64,000 nucleotides of DNA, taken from the NCBI RefSeq assembly GCF_014058685.1, contig NZ_CP059055.1, positions 1,550,001 to 1,614,000 of the forward strand, written 5' to 3'. Of the stretch, positions 38,916-46,187 are shown piece after piece; position 1 is the first letter of the stretch, and each line of letters begins with the position of its first letter. This DNA comes from Lactobacillus johnsonii. Its GTDB lineage: Bacteria; Bacillota; Bacilli; Lactobacillales; Lactobacillaceae. The notes below the pieces were generated by a model. That model saw only the letters and a program-made list of their open reading frames with translations. It searched no databases and was not told where the DNA came from. The translations under genes were made by a program, and so were the position numbers.

Positions 38916-39824
38916 CTACTTTAATTGAGCGATATGCTTCTTAATGATATCAGCTGATTCCCTTAGCTTTTCATCTTCTTCAGAAGTTAACTCTAGTGGA
39001 ATAACTTTTTCTACCCCATCTTTTCCAATAATTGCTGGATATCCAATATATGTTTGTACTTCATCTAAATATACAGAAGTTGGTGCAAATAATCTGGCAT
39101 CACTAAATACAGCTTGAATTAAGCGAACAGCACAAGTTGCAATTGCATATGAGGTATATCCTTTTCCAAATGCTACTTTCATCGAATTTTTATTAGGTTG
39201 TGCACTTAATTTTTCCTCTTGTTCTTTTGTGAACAGTTCTTTAGCCGACTTACCATTAACTGAGACAGTTGACCAAGCAGTAAATTGGGATGCTCCATGT
39301 TCACCTAAAACAAATCCTGCTACATTTCTTGGATCTTCATTAAGTGCTTCCCCAACAATTCTTTGCATTCTAGCAGTATCTAGGAAAGTTCCAGTTCCGA
39401 AAACTTGTTTTTTAGATAAACCAGTAGTTTCTTGCAAGATCGTTGAAATAGCGTCACATGGGTTTGAAATATTAATTAGGATGCCCTTGAAGCCAGATTC
39501 TTTAATTTTAGCTCCTACTTCCTTAGCATTCTTAGAATTAATTTCAAATTCACCAAATCTATCTCCAGTTTTAACTGTCGCAGCAATATTACCAAAGGAA
39601 GTTACAATAATATCAACATCCTTTAAATCGCTATAGTCACCTAGAAACACATTAACATGATAATCATTCCTAGCTAAAGTATCACGCAAATCATTATATT
39701 CCGCCTCTGCTTTAGCTTGGTTTTTATCTAATAAGTATAAATTATCAACAATTCCATGAGTAAATAAAGTAAAAGCAACTGTCGCACCAACATGTCCCAT
39801 ACCAATTACGGCTACATTTCTCAT
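38916..39824 (-). CDS. L-2-hydroxyisocaproate/L-lactate dehydrogenase family enzyme
   Basis: A 302-residue NAD-dependent L-2-hydroxyacid dehydrogenase. The dinucleotide loop is GMGHVGATVAF, the catalytic histidine is in GEHGASQ, and NPCDAIS follows. The active-site loop reads TGDRFGEF instead of the Gln-Lys-Pro-Gly loop of ordinary L-LDH, and GTGTFLDTARMQR is typical of L-HicDH from lactobacilli, so branched 2-oxo acids from amino acid breakdown are likely substrates. It stands alone with its own terminator. Confidence 0.87.
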   Translation of the reverse strand: MRNVAVIGMGHVGATVAFTLFTHGIVDNLYLLDKNQAKAEAEYNDLRDTLARNDYHVNVFLGDYSDLKDVDIIVTSFGNIAATVKTGDRFGEFEINSKNAKEVGAKIKESGFKGILINISNPCDAISTILQETTGLSKKQVFGTGTFLDTARMQRIVGEALNEDPRNVAGFVLGEHGASQFTAWSTVSVNGKSAKELFTKEQEEKLSAQPNKNSMKVAFGKGYTSYAIATCAVRLIQAVFSDARLFAPTSVYLDEVQTYIGYPAIIGKDGVEKVIPLELTSEEDEKLRESADIIKKHIAQLK

Positions 39825-39908
39825 TGTAATTCCTACTTTCTATAAAACTTTCTATAAAAATTCTTACACCTTAAGGATAATCCATTTGCCCTAAGTTTTA
39901 AATTCATT

Positions 39909-40220
39909 TTATATCTTTTGACTAGAAACTATTTTTTCATGCTGCTTAATCTTTTCAATTCGCTTCTCATCTCTTTTAATAAGTAACAAAAACAAGGCTT
40001 CAATAATTGTAAAAGCTGCTACACGAGAGAAGTAATATTGATTTTGTAAAACTGTTTGTCTTACCCCGGTCCTTAAATGATAATCACTATTTAAGGCAAT
40101 CGGAGAATCTGGATTATTAGTAATACCGATAATTTTAATTTTATTCTTTTTAGCCAACTCAATTTCTTTTATTAGAGCTGCCGATTCTGGGGAATGAAAT
40201 ATCCATTTGATGAAAAACAA
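39909..40220 (-). pseudogene. truncated RpiR-family regulator (SIS domain only)
   Basis: A 103-codon frame encodes the C-terminal part of a SIS domain (HSPESAALIKEIELAKKNKIKIIGITNNPDSP). Full RpiR regulators are about 250-280 residues with an N-terminal helix-turn-helix, which is missing; only 60 bp with a terminator separate this fragment from the next gene. I read it as a decayed remnant. Confidence 0.7.
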
Positions 40221-40229
40221 TTTTTTGTA

Positions 40230-40281
40230 AATTAAAAGACTAGAGATGGTGCATTTTTTGTATCATCTCTAGTCTTTTCTA
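40230..40281 (-). terminator. intrinsic terminator after the small DUF898-like gene
   Basis: A long stem, AAAAGACTAGAGATG with CATCTCTAGTCTTTT, ends close to the stop of the gene at 40282. Confidence 0.8.
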
Positions 40282-40602
40282 TTAGTTAACAAAAATTGTA
40301 TTTTTTGCCTTCCAATCGCGAATTTTTATTCCTACCCAAAAGCCATAAATGCCGACTGTAATAATAGTTAAAAGTAGCCACTTAATCCAATTCCCAAATA
40401 ATCCAAAGGCACTTCCAGTAAATTTCATCCTGTGTCCTTCAATTACAGTATGGTTAATTTCCCAACCATAAATCATGCACACAGCCCAAGGATAGCAAAT
40501 CCCTAATGTACAAACAGTAATAAGTGTTCCTAAGATATGCCAACCAATAAAAGAAATTAAGCCCCCATCAAAAAAAGAATTACGTCCATGCCTTGTTTCC
40601 AT
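40282..40602 (-). CDS. small membrane protein, DUF898-like
   Basis: A 106-residue protein with two to three membrane helices. I use the ATG at 40602 (METRHGRNSFFDGG), with GGAAGAG upstream. The pattern FFDGGL...W.ILG.LITVCTLGICYPWAVCM...TVIEGHRMKFTGSAFGLFGNWIKW resembles half of the DUF898/YjgN membrane family. Function is unknown. It lies between tRNA-Gln and the RpiR remnant and is monocistronic. Confidence 0.75.
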   Translation of the reverse strand: METRHGRNSFFDGGLISFIGWHILGTLITVCTLGICYPWAVCMIYGWEINHTVIEGHRMKFTGSAFGLFGNWIKWLLLTIITVGIYGFWVGIKIRDWKAKNTIFVN

Positions 40603-40629
40603 TATGATCTCTTCCAATCCAAATTTATG

Positions 40630-40657
40630 TACAAAAAAAGCCAGGTTTTACCTGGCA
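40630..40657 (-). terminator. intrinsic terminator after tRNA-Gln copy 2
   Basis: GCCAGG with CCTGGC around a five-base loop is followed on the minus strand by a T run. Confidence 0.85.
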
Positions 40658-40663
40658 AATCTA

Positions 40664-40735
40664 TTGGGTTAGCTGGATTCGAACCAGCGCATGATGGTAC
40701 CAAAAACCATTGCCTTACCACTTGGCTATAACCCA
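40664..40735 (-). tRNA. tRNA-Gln (anticodon TTG), copy 2
   Basis: Identical in sequence to the copy at 38620-38691, same strand, with its own terminator. CCA is not encoded. Confidence 0.95.
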
Positions 40736-40873
40736 TCCTTCAAGCCTTTTACTTGTTGGCTCTATTTGAATGAACTTAATCACTCAACGATTAATATCAT
40801 ATTATAAATACGAACCTCTGTCAACAAAATCCTCTAAAAAATATTTATTATTTTTAAAATTAATTAGGAGCAT

Positions 40874-40903
40874 AAAAAAGATCGCCTTTTGGCGATCTTT
40901 TTA
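40874..40903 (-). terminator. intrinsic terminator after the first apf gene
   Basis: AAAAGATCGCC with GGCGATCTTTT around a four-base loop is flanked by A and T runs, just after the apf stop. Confidence 0.85.
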
Positions 40904-40923
40904 AGCATAATTCAGTTGATATT

Positions 40924-41757
40924 TTAGTACCAGCCGTTAGTTTGCCAGAACTTTTGAGCACCAGTCCATGAACCGTAACGTGATTTTACGTAGTTATCTG
41001 CTACACGTTCTTGGTTTGCTGCTGAGTAGTCTCCACCAAGGTATGATGCTGATAATTGGTACTTACCAATGTATTGACCATTTCTTGCTGAGTATGAACC
41101 ACCTGATTCACGGCCTGCAATCCAAGCTTTAGCTGCTGCTTCAGAACCAGATACGTTTGAAGTGTAGCTAGTTGTTGCTTGAGTTTGAGCAGGTTGTGCT
41201 ACTTGAGTAGTTTGCTTTTGTGCTGGAGCATAGCTGTAAGTTCTTTGTTGTACAGGAGCTGAGTAAGTACGTTGCACATTATAGTTGTAGTTAGTCTTAG
41301 GAGCTTGTGCTTGTACAGCAGTTTGTTGCTTTTGTTGTACTGGAGCTTGTACAGTAGTTTGTGGTTGTACTTGTTGTACAGGAGCTTGTGCTTGAGGAGC
41401 TACTGGAGTAGCAACTTGGGCACTAGCAGCATTTCCGCCTTCTACAGTGTACTTAGCCATGATCCATTGGTTTGCACCAAGATCATACCACTTGTTACCC
41501 ATAACATCGTAAGCAGTTCTTATAACTTTCCAAGTAGTACCATGTACTAATTCTTTACCAGTAAAGTTGGCATTTTCAACGCCATCCCAAACGGCAACAG
41601 TAGAGTTTGCATTGTTAATAGTTACAACATTAGTATCATTTTGAACAATAGTAGCAGCTTGTGCGTCATTAGTATTTTGTGAATTTAAAGCTACCAAACC
41701 AGTTGCGGTAAGAGCAGCTGCTGCAAGTGACTTAGTTAAGATAGATTGAAATTTCAA
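40924..41757 (-). CDS. apf: aggregation-promoting factor (Apf-like surface protein)
   Basis: A 277-residue secreted protein. The signal peptide (residues 1-34, ending ...NDAQA|A) is followed by a surface-layer-attachment-like domain with TWKVIRTAYD and WYDLGANQWIMAKY, then a Gln/Pro/Ala-rich linker, and a C-terminal transglycosylase-like domain of about 75 residues (AWIAGRESGGSYSARNG, YIGKYQLSASYLGGDY). The C-terminus matches the Apf proteins of L. gasseri and L. johnsonii, non-covalent wall proteins linked to cell shape and aggregation. The Glu in GRESGG fits the catalytic acid of Rpf-like domains. A close paralogue follows at 42119-42922. Confidence 0.9.
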   Translation of the reverse strand: MKFQSILTKSLAAAALTATGLVALNSQNTNDAQAATIVQNDTNVVTINNANSTVAVWDGVENANFTGKELVHGTTWKVIRTAYDVMGNKWYDLGANQWIMAKYTVEGGNAASAQVATPVAPQAQAPVQQVQPQTTVQAPVQQKQQTAVQAQAPKTNYNYNVQRTYSAPVQQRTYSYAPAQKQTTQVAQPAQTQATTSYTSNVSGSEAAAKAWIAGRESGGSYSARNGQYIGKYQLSASYLGGDYSAANQERVADNYVKSRYGSWTGAQKFWQTNGWY

Positions 41758-42068
41758 GAGAAATTCTTCCTTTCATATTTATCAGTCATTTAATTTACAA
41801 GTTACATAATACAGCCTCAAAATGTCAAAACCATGACATGAATGCTACCACATTATTAAATAAAAGTGCCTTATGTTACAGTTTATGTAATATTTGTAAC
41901 TTGAACACGCTTTCTTGTAATATTCCTATATAAAACTACTATGCCTTATGCATCAGCCCTATTCTGTCTTACTGCCCCCCTTAATGATTTATTAGAGGCT
42001 AAGTGAGAAATAAGACGAGAATATCACAAAAGTGAATTATGTATTCTCCGTTCTCGAACTATGAGTAC
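41758..42068. other. leader and promoter region of the first apf gene
   Basis: About 310 bases between the two apf genes hold no ORF. They include several TGTAA-type half sites (TGTTACAGTTTATGTAAT and TTTGTAAC at about 41873-41902), similar to, but not spaced as, WalR boxes. Farther up is a C-run at about 41974-41980. The long leader and AT richness fit a strongly expressed surface-protein promoter region, but no exact promoter is claimed. Confidence 0.4.
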
Positions 42069-42100
42069 AAAAAAAGAGATATCATAACTGATATCTCTTT
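42069..42100 (-). terminator. intrinsic terminator after the second apf gene
   Basis: AAAGAGATATCA with TGATATCTCTTT around a four-base loop is followed by a T run on the minus strand. It separates the two apf transcripts. Confidence 0.85.
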
Positions 42101-42118
42101 ATATATATTCACTAACTT

Positions 42119-42922
42119 TTAGTACCAGCCGTTTGCTTGCCAGAAGCTTTGAGCGTTAGACCATGAACCGTAACGTGATTTTACGTAGTTATCTGCTACA
42201 CGTTCTTGGTTTGCTGCTGAGTAGTCTCCACCAAGGTATGATGCTGATAATTGGTACTTACCAATGTATTGACCATTTCTTGCTGAGTATGAACCACCTG
42301 ATTCACGACCTGCAATCCAAGCTTTAGCTGCTGCTTCAGAACCAGATACATTTGAAGTGTAACTTGATTGAGATTGTGCAGGTTGTGCTTGTTGTTGTAC
42401 TGGTTGAGTTTGTTGTGTACTTTGAGCTGGTTGAGTACTTTGTACTGAAGAGTAAGTACCTACAGAAGTCTTAGGTGCTGAGTATGAACCTTGAGTAGTT
42501 TGAGTTTGTGCAGCAGTATTGTATGAACTTGCTTGTGAAGTAAACAATTCTGAAGCAACATTAGGATCAACAGTATCTTTACCTAAGCGAGTATACTTAG
42601 CCATTACCCATTGGTTTGCACCAAGATCGTACCACTTGTTACCAGCATCGTCATATGCAGCTCTGATAACTTTCCAAGCAGTTGCATGTGGTAAGTATTG
42701 ACCAGTCATTTGCTTATCAGGACCGTATGAATTCCAAACAGCAATGCTCTTGTGTGGAAGGTAGTTAATTGTAACAACTTTTTCTTGTTGGCCAACAGTA
42801 ACTTCTGCAGCCTTTACAGTGTTTTGAGTGTTATTTACAATTGCAGCACCTGCTAAAGTAAGGGCAGCAGCCGCAGCAGTTTTAGTTAAAGTAGATTTCA
42901 AATTTTTATTAAGCATATCCAA
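42119..42922 (-). CDS. apf: aggregation-promoting factor (Apf-like surface protein), paralogue
   Basis: A 267-residue secreted protein with the same layout as its neighbour: signal peptide (to about residue 38, VKAAEV), surface-layer-attachment-like domain (TAWKVIRAAYD, WYDLGANQWVMAKY), Gln/Ser-rich linker and transglycosylase-like C-terminus. The last 75 codons are nearly identical in DNA to those of the gene at 40924, while linkers differ. The start is probably the TTG at 42922 placed after AGGAGA; an ATG two codons later is the alternative. It has its own terminator and a long leader with TGTWA-type repeats. Confidence 0.9.
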   Translation of the reverse strand: MDMLNKNLKSTLTKTAAAAALTLAGAAIVNNTQNTVKAAEVTVGQQEKVVTINYLPHKSIAVWNSYGPDKQMTGQYLPHATAWKVIRAAYDDAGNKWYDLGANQWVMAKYTRLGKDTVDPNVASELFTSQASSYNTAAQTQTTQGSYSAPKTSVGTYSSVQSTQPAQSTQQTQPVQQQAQPAQSQSSYTSNVSGSEAAAKAWIAGRESGGSYSARNGQYIGKYQLSASYLGGDYSAANQERVADNYVKSRYGSWSNAQSFWQANGWY

Positions 42923-43046
42923 AATTAAATTCTCTCCTTGATAAATTTGATTTGAATCATTATTTCGTCATTTCTATTTACAGCTTATATAATACATGGC
43001 CAATATTGCAGAATAGTTCCTAGAAAATTAAGGATATATTTCATCT

Positions 43047-43063
43047 TGTTACATTCCTGTAAT
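43047..43063 (+). promoter_or_regulatory. WalR-like box upstream of the apf paralogue
   Basis: TGTTAC, five bases, TGTAAT matches the WalR (YycF) direct-repeat consensus TGTWAH-N5-TGTWAH. It lies 125 bp before the apf start, on the opposite strand to the gene. WalR controls wall hydrolases in Firmicutes, which fits the transglycosylase-like product. A second TGTAAC/TGTAAT pair lies nearby with other spacing. Confidence 0.4.
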
Positions 43064-43115
43064 ATTTGCGCCTTAAGTTACAATAATGTAACGATGTAAT
43101 CTTTCTGTAGCAAAA

Positions 43116-43156
43116 CAAAGAAGAGAGAGTCATTTTTCTTAACTCTCTCTTCTTTT
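43116..43156 (-). terminator. intrinsic terminator overlapping the end of the CmpB-like gene
   Basis: AAGAAGAGAGAGT with ACTCTCTCTTCTT forms a long stem around a loop; its 5' arm covers the stop codon of the gene on the minus strand. Confidence 0.7.
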
Positions 43157-43858
43157 CTTTATCCATCTATTCTTAAATTGGTTAAATTTCTTTGTATCAG
43201 TAAACTTTAACTGCGGGAAACTCGTAAGGAATCGCTTCTGATTCCAGGATAATGTTTCCATTAATTTATCAAAGGCCTGGTTTAATTTACCTTCATCTAA
43301 TTTCATACGAGTATTTAAACGCTCATTCCAACTTTTAGTACTCATATGTAGTTTCTCTACACTAAAGATAGTAAGAATAAAGTCTGTTCCCATCACAATT
43401 ACTATTATTAAAGCAAGATAGCCATGCGTTTTTATTTCTTCCCAAGTAATTAACTTTTGAATAAATGGCTGAATAACTTTTACAAGAAAGACTACCCCTA
43501 TCCCCCAAAATAAAGAAATAATTGGGGCAACCCGGCCTTGAATATTTCCCCATAGATGAGAATAGTCCCATAACTTCATATGGAAAACATACTGTAAAAA
43601 TACACTAGCGAAATACTCAAAAATTGTCGCTACTATTACACCAACTACATATAATAGGAAAATATTATTTTGAATCCGATAGGTACAGATTAAAATCGTT
43701 GTTACTGCAAAGCCATATACGGGACAATAAGGCCCAAACAAAAATCCCCGATAATCATAATGATGATCCTTAATCGAACAATAGATTGTTTCCCATATCC
43801 AGCCAATTACAGAATATGTAAAAAATAAAACAATAATTTCAGAAAAAGTAAACGGCAT
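43139..43858 (-). CDS. putative ABC-transporter type IV (CmpB-like) membrane protein
   Basis: A 239-residue membrane protein with about five helices. The start FFTYSVIGWIWETIYCS, and YRGFLFGPYCPVYGFA shortly after, are the signature of the CmpB/putative-ABC-permease family. The last 60 residues are a charged cytosolic tail. The transport assignment in the family name is weakly supported experimentally, and no ATPase gene is adjacent. Function unknown. Confidence 0.78.
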   Translation of the reverse strand: MPFTFSEIIVLFFTYSVIGWIWETIYCSIKDHHYDYRGFLFGPYCPVYGFAVTTILICTYRIQNNIFLLYVVGVIVATIFEYFASVFLQYVFHMKLWDYSHLWGNIQGRVAPIISLFWGIGVVFLVKVIQPFIQKLITWEEIKTHGYLALIIVIVMGTDFILTIFSVEKLHMSTKSWNERLNTRMKLDEGKLNQAFDKLMETLSWNQKRFLTSFPQLKFTDTKKFNQFKNRWIKKRRES

Positions 43859-44001
43859 TTTTAATACCTCATAAGTAATTTTTAGACTCTTCTATATTAA
43901 AGATATCATTCTTTAATGAAATTAAGGCGTACAACACCTCTGGAAAAATTAACTAAAAAGCGTAAAAATATTCTTATCTGTAATTGAAAGGTACATATAT
44001 A

Positions 44002-44406
44002 ATGAAGAAACTTAATAAAACAGCTAGTAAATATGCTAATATTCTACGCTTTTTTACCATAATTGCTTTAGAAATTTTAGGAGCTTTAATGCTTATCCTG
44101 ATGTTTAGTCAATTATTTGTAATAGGTCGTATTATGATTAGCAATCATTTAATTAACATACCTACGAAAGTTTTAGATGAAATAGTCACTTTCTTCTTAT
44201 TCTTTGAATTTTCGGCTATGATTGTGACAGCCTTAAAGCATATGGGTCATACAAGCTTAAACTTTTTAATGAGTCTAGGAATTACAGCCCTTTTAAGAAA
44301 TTTAATTACTGCGCATGGTGAACCAATGCAAATTTTAATTCATGCAGTAGCAATATTATTACTAATTATTGGAGTAGTAATTTTGAACAAACATATCAAA
44401 TTATAG
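44002..44406 (+). CDS. PsiE-like membrane protein
   Basis: A 134-residue protein with four membrane helices, in the style of phosphate-starvation-inducible PsiE. I use the ATG at 44002, after GAAAGG about 10 nt upstream; an ATG at 43984 lies too far 5'. The segment FLFFEFSAMIVTALKHMGH carries the family pattern. It converges on and overlaps the GNAT gene by 6 bp at the 3' ends. Role unknown. Confidence 0.75.
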   Translation: MKKLNKTASKYANILRFFTIIALEILGALMLILMFSQLFVIGRIMISNHLINIPTKVLDEIVTFFLFFEFSAMIVTALKHMGHTSLNFLMSLGITALLRNLITAHGEPMQILIHAVAILLLIIGVVILNKHIKL

Positions 44407-44922
44407 ATTTAGTTCATAGGCTAAACGACTAGGATCCTCTGGATCTTCATCAACCATAATAATCCCACGTTCAATAAAATTATGGTTTAAAGCTAAATGT
44501 TGCATAATTTGATTTTTACGTGATGTATCAATTCTAAAGTTTTTAATTCCTTGGTTTACCATAATTGAAATCAAATCTGAAAACATAAAATTAGCTAAAT
44601 GCATCCCGCGATACTTACTGCTAATAGCTAAACGATGAAAAGTAACATAATCATCGTTAGTATTTTTCCACTCTCCATTTATTTTCTGATAAGTTGGCTC
44701 TATTCCAACAACACTTGCTGCATAGCCAGCCACCTTATCATCTACTATTAAAACCAAGGCACTTTTATTTTTGATATCAGTTAAAATTGTATCTTCGTCC
44801 GGATAGGTTCCTTGCCATTGACTACTTCCGCTTTGCTTTAGAAAATCTTTTGCTTCATTAATAATACCCATGATATTTGATAAATCGGCGTTAGTGGCAT
44901 AGCGTGTATAAATTAAAGTCAT
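44401..44922 (-). CDS. GNAT-family N-acetyltransferase
   Basis: A 173-residue acetyltransferase (177 if the ATG at 44934 is used; the two starts cannot be separated confidently). The acetyl-CoA motif A region is FHRLAISSKYRGMHLANFM, with a RIDTSRKNQIMQHL strand after it. The substrate is unknown. It is convergent with the PsiE-like gene. Confidence 0.85.
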   Translation of the reverse strand: MTLIYTRYATNADLSNIMGIINEAKDFLKQSGSSQWQGTYPDEDTILTDIKNKSALVLIVDDKVAGYAASVVGIEPTYQKINGEWKNTNDDYVTFHRLAISSKYRGMHLANFMFSDLISIMVNQGIKNFRIDTSRKNQIMQHLALNHNFIERGIIMVDEDPEDPSRLAYELNL

Positions 44923-44959
44923 AATCTCACTCATTTCATTTTTCTACTAGTATACCTAA

Positions 44960-44990
44960 AAAGCAGAGCCCCCGGCCCTGCTTTTTTAGG
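44960..44990. terminator. terminator-like hairpin upstream of the GNAT gene
   Basis: AAAAAGCAG with CTGCTTTTT, extended inward by GCC/GGC, is flanked by T richness. It would catch readthrough from the tRNA-Thr unit before the GNAT gene. Confidence 0.6.
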
Positions 44991-45009
44991 TTATATTGAA
45001 TATTAATGT

Positions 45010-45062
45010 AAAAAAGAGCCTGCCAAATAAAGTTTTCTAAAACTTTATTTGAAAGACTCTTA
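45010..45062 (-). terminator. intrinsic terminator after tRNA-Thr
   Basis: A long imperfect stem, AGAGTCTTTCAAATAAAGT with its partner ACTTTATTTGGCAGGCTCT, ends in a run of six T residues on the minus strand. Confidence 0.8.
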
Positions 45063-45076
45063 GTTAATACCCTGAG

Positions 45077-45149
45077 TGCTGAATGCCAGGATCGAACTGG
45101 CGACCTCTTCTTTACGAGGGAAGCGCTCTACCAACTGAGCTAATTCAGC
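45077..45149 (-). tRNA. tRNA-Thr (anticodon CGT)
   Basis: A 73-nt tRNA on the minus strand with GCTGAAT/ATTCAGC acceptor stem and CTTCC-CTCGTAA-AGAAG anticodon arm. The innermost anticodon-stem pair (31-39) reads C-A, a mismatch. CCA is not encoded. Confidence 0.9.
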
Positions 45150-45213
45150 ATTAACACTAGAATTATAACAAAGATTTTCTTCTCCTGTAAAGCATCAGTA
45201 AAATTTTACAAAT

Positions 45214-45246
45214 AAAAAAGTCGAAGTAACCACTACTTCGACTTTT
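45214..45246 (-). terminator. intrinsic terminator after the aldo/keto reductase gene
   Basis: AAAAGTCGAAGTA with TACTTCGACTTTT surrounds a short loop and is followed by T residues at the gene's 3' end. Confidence 0.8.
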
Positions 45247-45248
45247 AA

Positions 45249-46106
45249 TTAAAAGTTAGCCGTATCTGGATCAGTAGCTAAGTCGCTAACTCCATGTAAA
45301 CTATCTAATTTGCTCATCTGCTCATCATTTAATTCAAAATCAAATACATCAATATTGGCTGCAATGTATTTATCGTGAACTGATTTAGGTAAAGGCAAAA
45401 ATCCGTGTTCTAGAGACCAACGAATTAAAACTTGAGCCGGTGATTTTCCAACTTCATTAGCTATTTCGTTAACAACTTCATTTCCTAACAAACCACCAGT
45501 GCCTAAGGGACTGTATGCTTCACTTAATAATCCTAACTCTTCATTTACTTTCACTACATCTGATTGTAAATCACTTGGATTAAGCATAATTTGGTTAACG
45601 GCTGGTTTTATTTCTGCAGTTTTAAGCAATTCCTCTAGGTGATGCTTTCTAAAATTAGAAACTCCAATAGCTCTAATCTTACCCGCCTTAACTGCTTCTT
45701 CCATGGCTCTCCAGCTTTCTGCATTTGCTTCAGCCCAGTGATCTCGAAGAGCCAATGGATTAGGCCAGTGAATTAAATATAAATCTAAATAATCTGTCCC
45801 TAAATTTTGCAAACTTTTATCAATTGCAGCTTTTGCCTCTTTATAACCATGATCTGCATTCCAAAGTTTAGTAGTAATAAATAAGTCATGGCGGTTAATG
45901 CCACTATTCTTAATTCCTTCTCCTACACTTTCTTCATTCCCATAAGCTGCAGCAGTATCAATATGTCTGTAGCCACTATTCAATGCTGCTTCAACTACAT
46001 GTTTTGCCACATCACCGTCTGGAGTTTGCCAAGTACCAAAACCAATAATCGGAATTTTGACACCATTATTCAATGTATATGTATCTTCAACTGAATTAAA
46101 TTTCAT
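45249..46106 (-). CDS. aldo/keto reductase
   Basis: A 285-residue NADPH-dependent reductase of the AKR5-like prokaryotic group (2,5-diketo-gluconate reductase type). The ATG at 46106 follows GAGGAAAAAC. The tetrad is visible: Asp in GYRHIDTAAAYGNE, Tyr in the same segment, Lys in FITTKLWN and His in LYLIHWPNP. IGVSNFRKHHLEELL and the coenzyme loop PLPKSVHDKYIAANI are complete. Substrate not deducible. It is co-oriented with the flavin reductase gene 81 bp upstream. Confidence 0.92.
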   Translation of the reverse strand: MKFNSVEDTYTLNNGVKIPIIGFGTWQTPDGDVAKHVVEAALNSGYRHIDTAAAYGNEESVGEGIKNSGINRHDLFITTKLWNADHGYKEAKAAIDKSLQNLGTDYLDLYLIHWPNPLALRDHWAEANAESWRAMEEAVKAGKIRAIGVSNFRKHHLEELLKTAEIKPAVNQIMLNPSDLQSDVVKVNEELGLLSEAYSPLGTGGLLGNEVVNEIANEVGKSPAQVLIRWSLEHGFLPLPKSVHDKYIAANIDVFDFELNDEQMSKLDSLHGVSDLATDPDTANF

Positions 46107-46187
46107 GTTTTTCCTCATTTCTTTAATTACTTACATTATAAAAGTAATTTATGCTTTTTTCATGAAATTTAGCTTTTCACAATGAAT

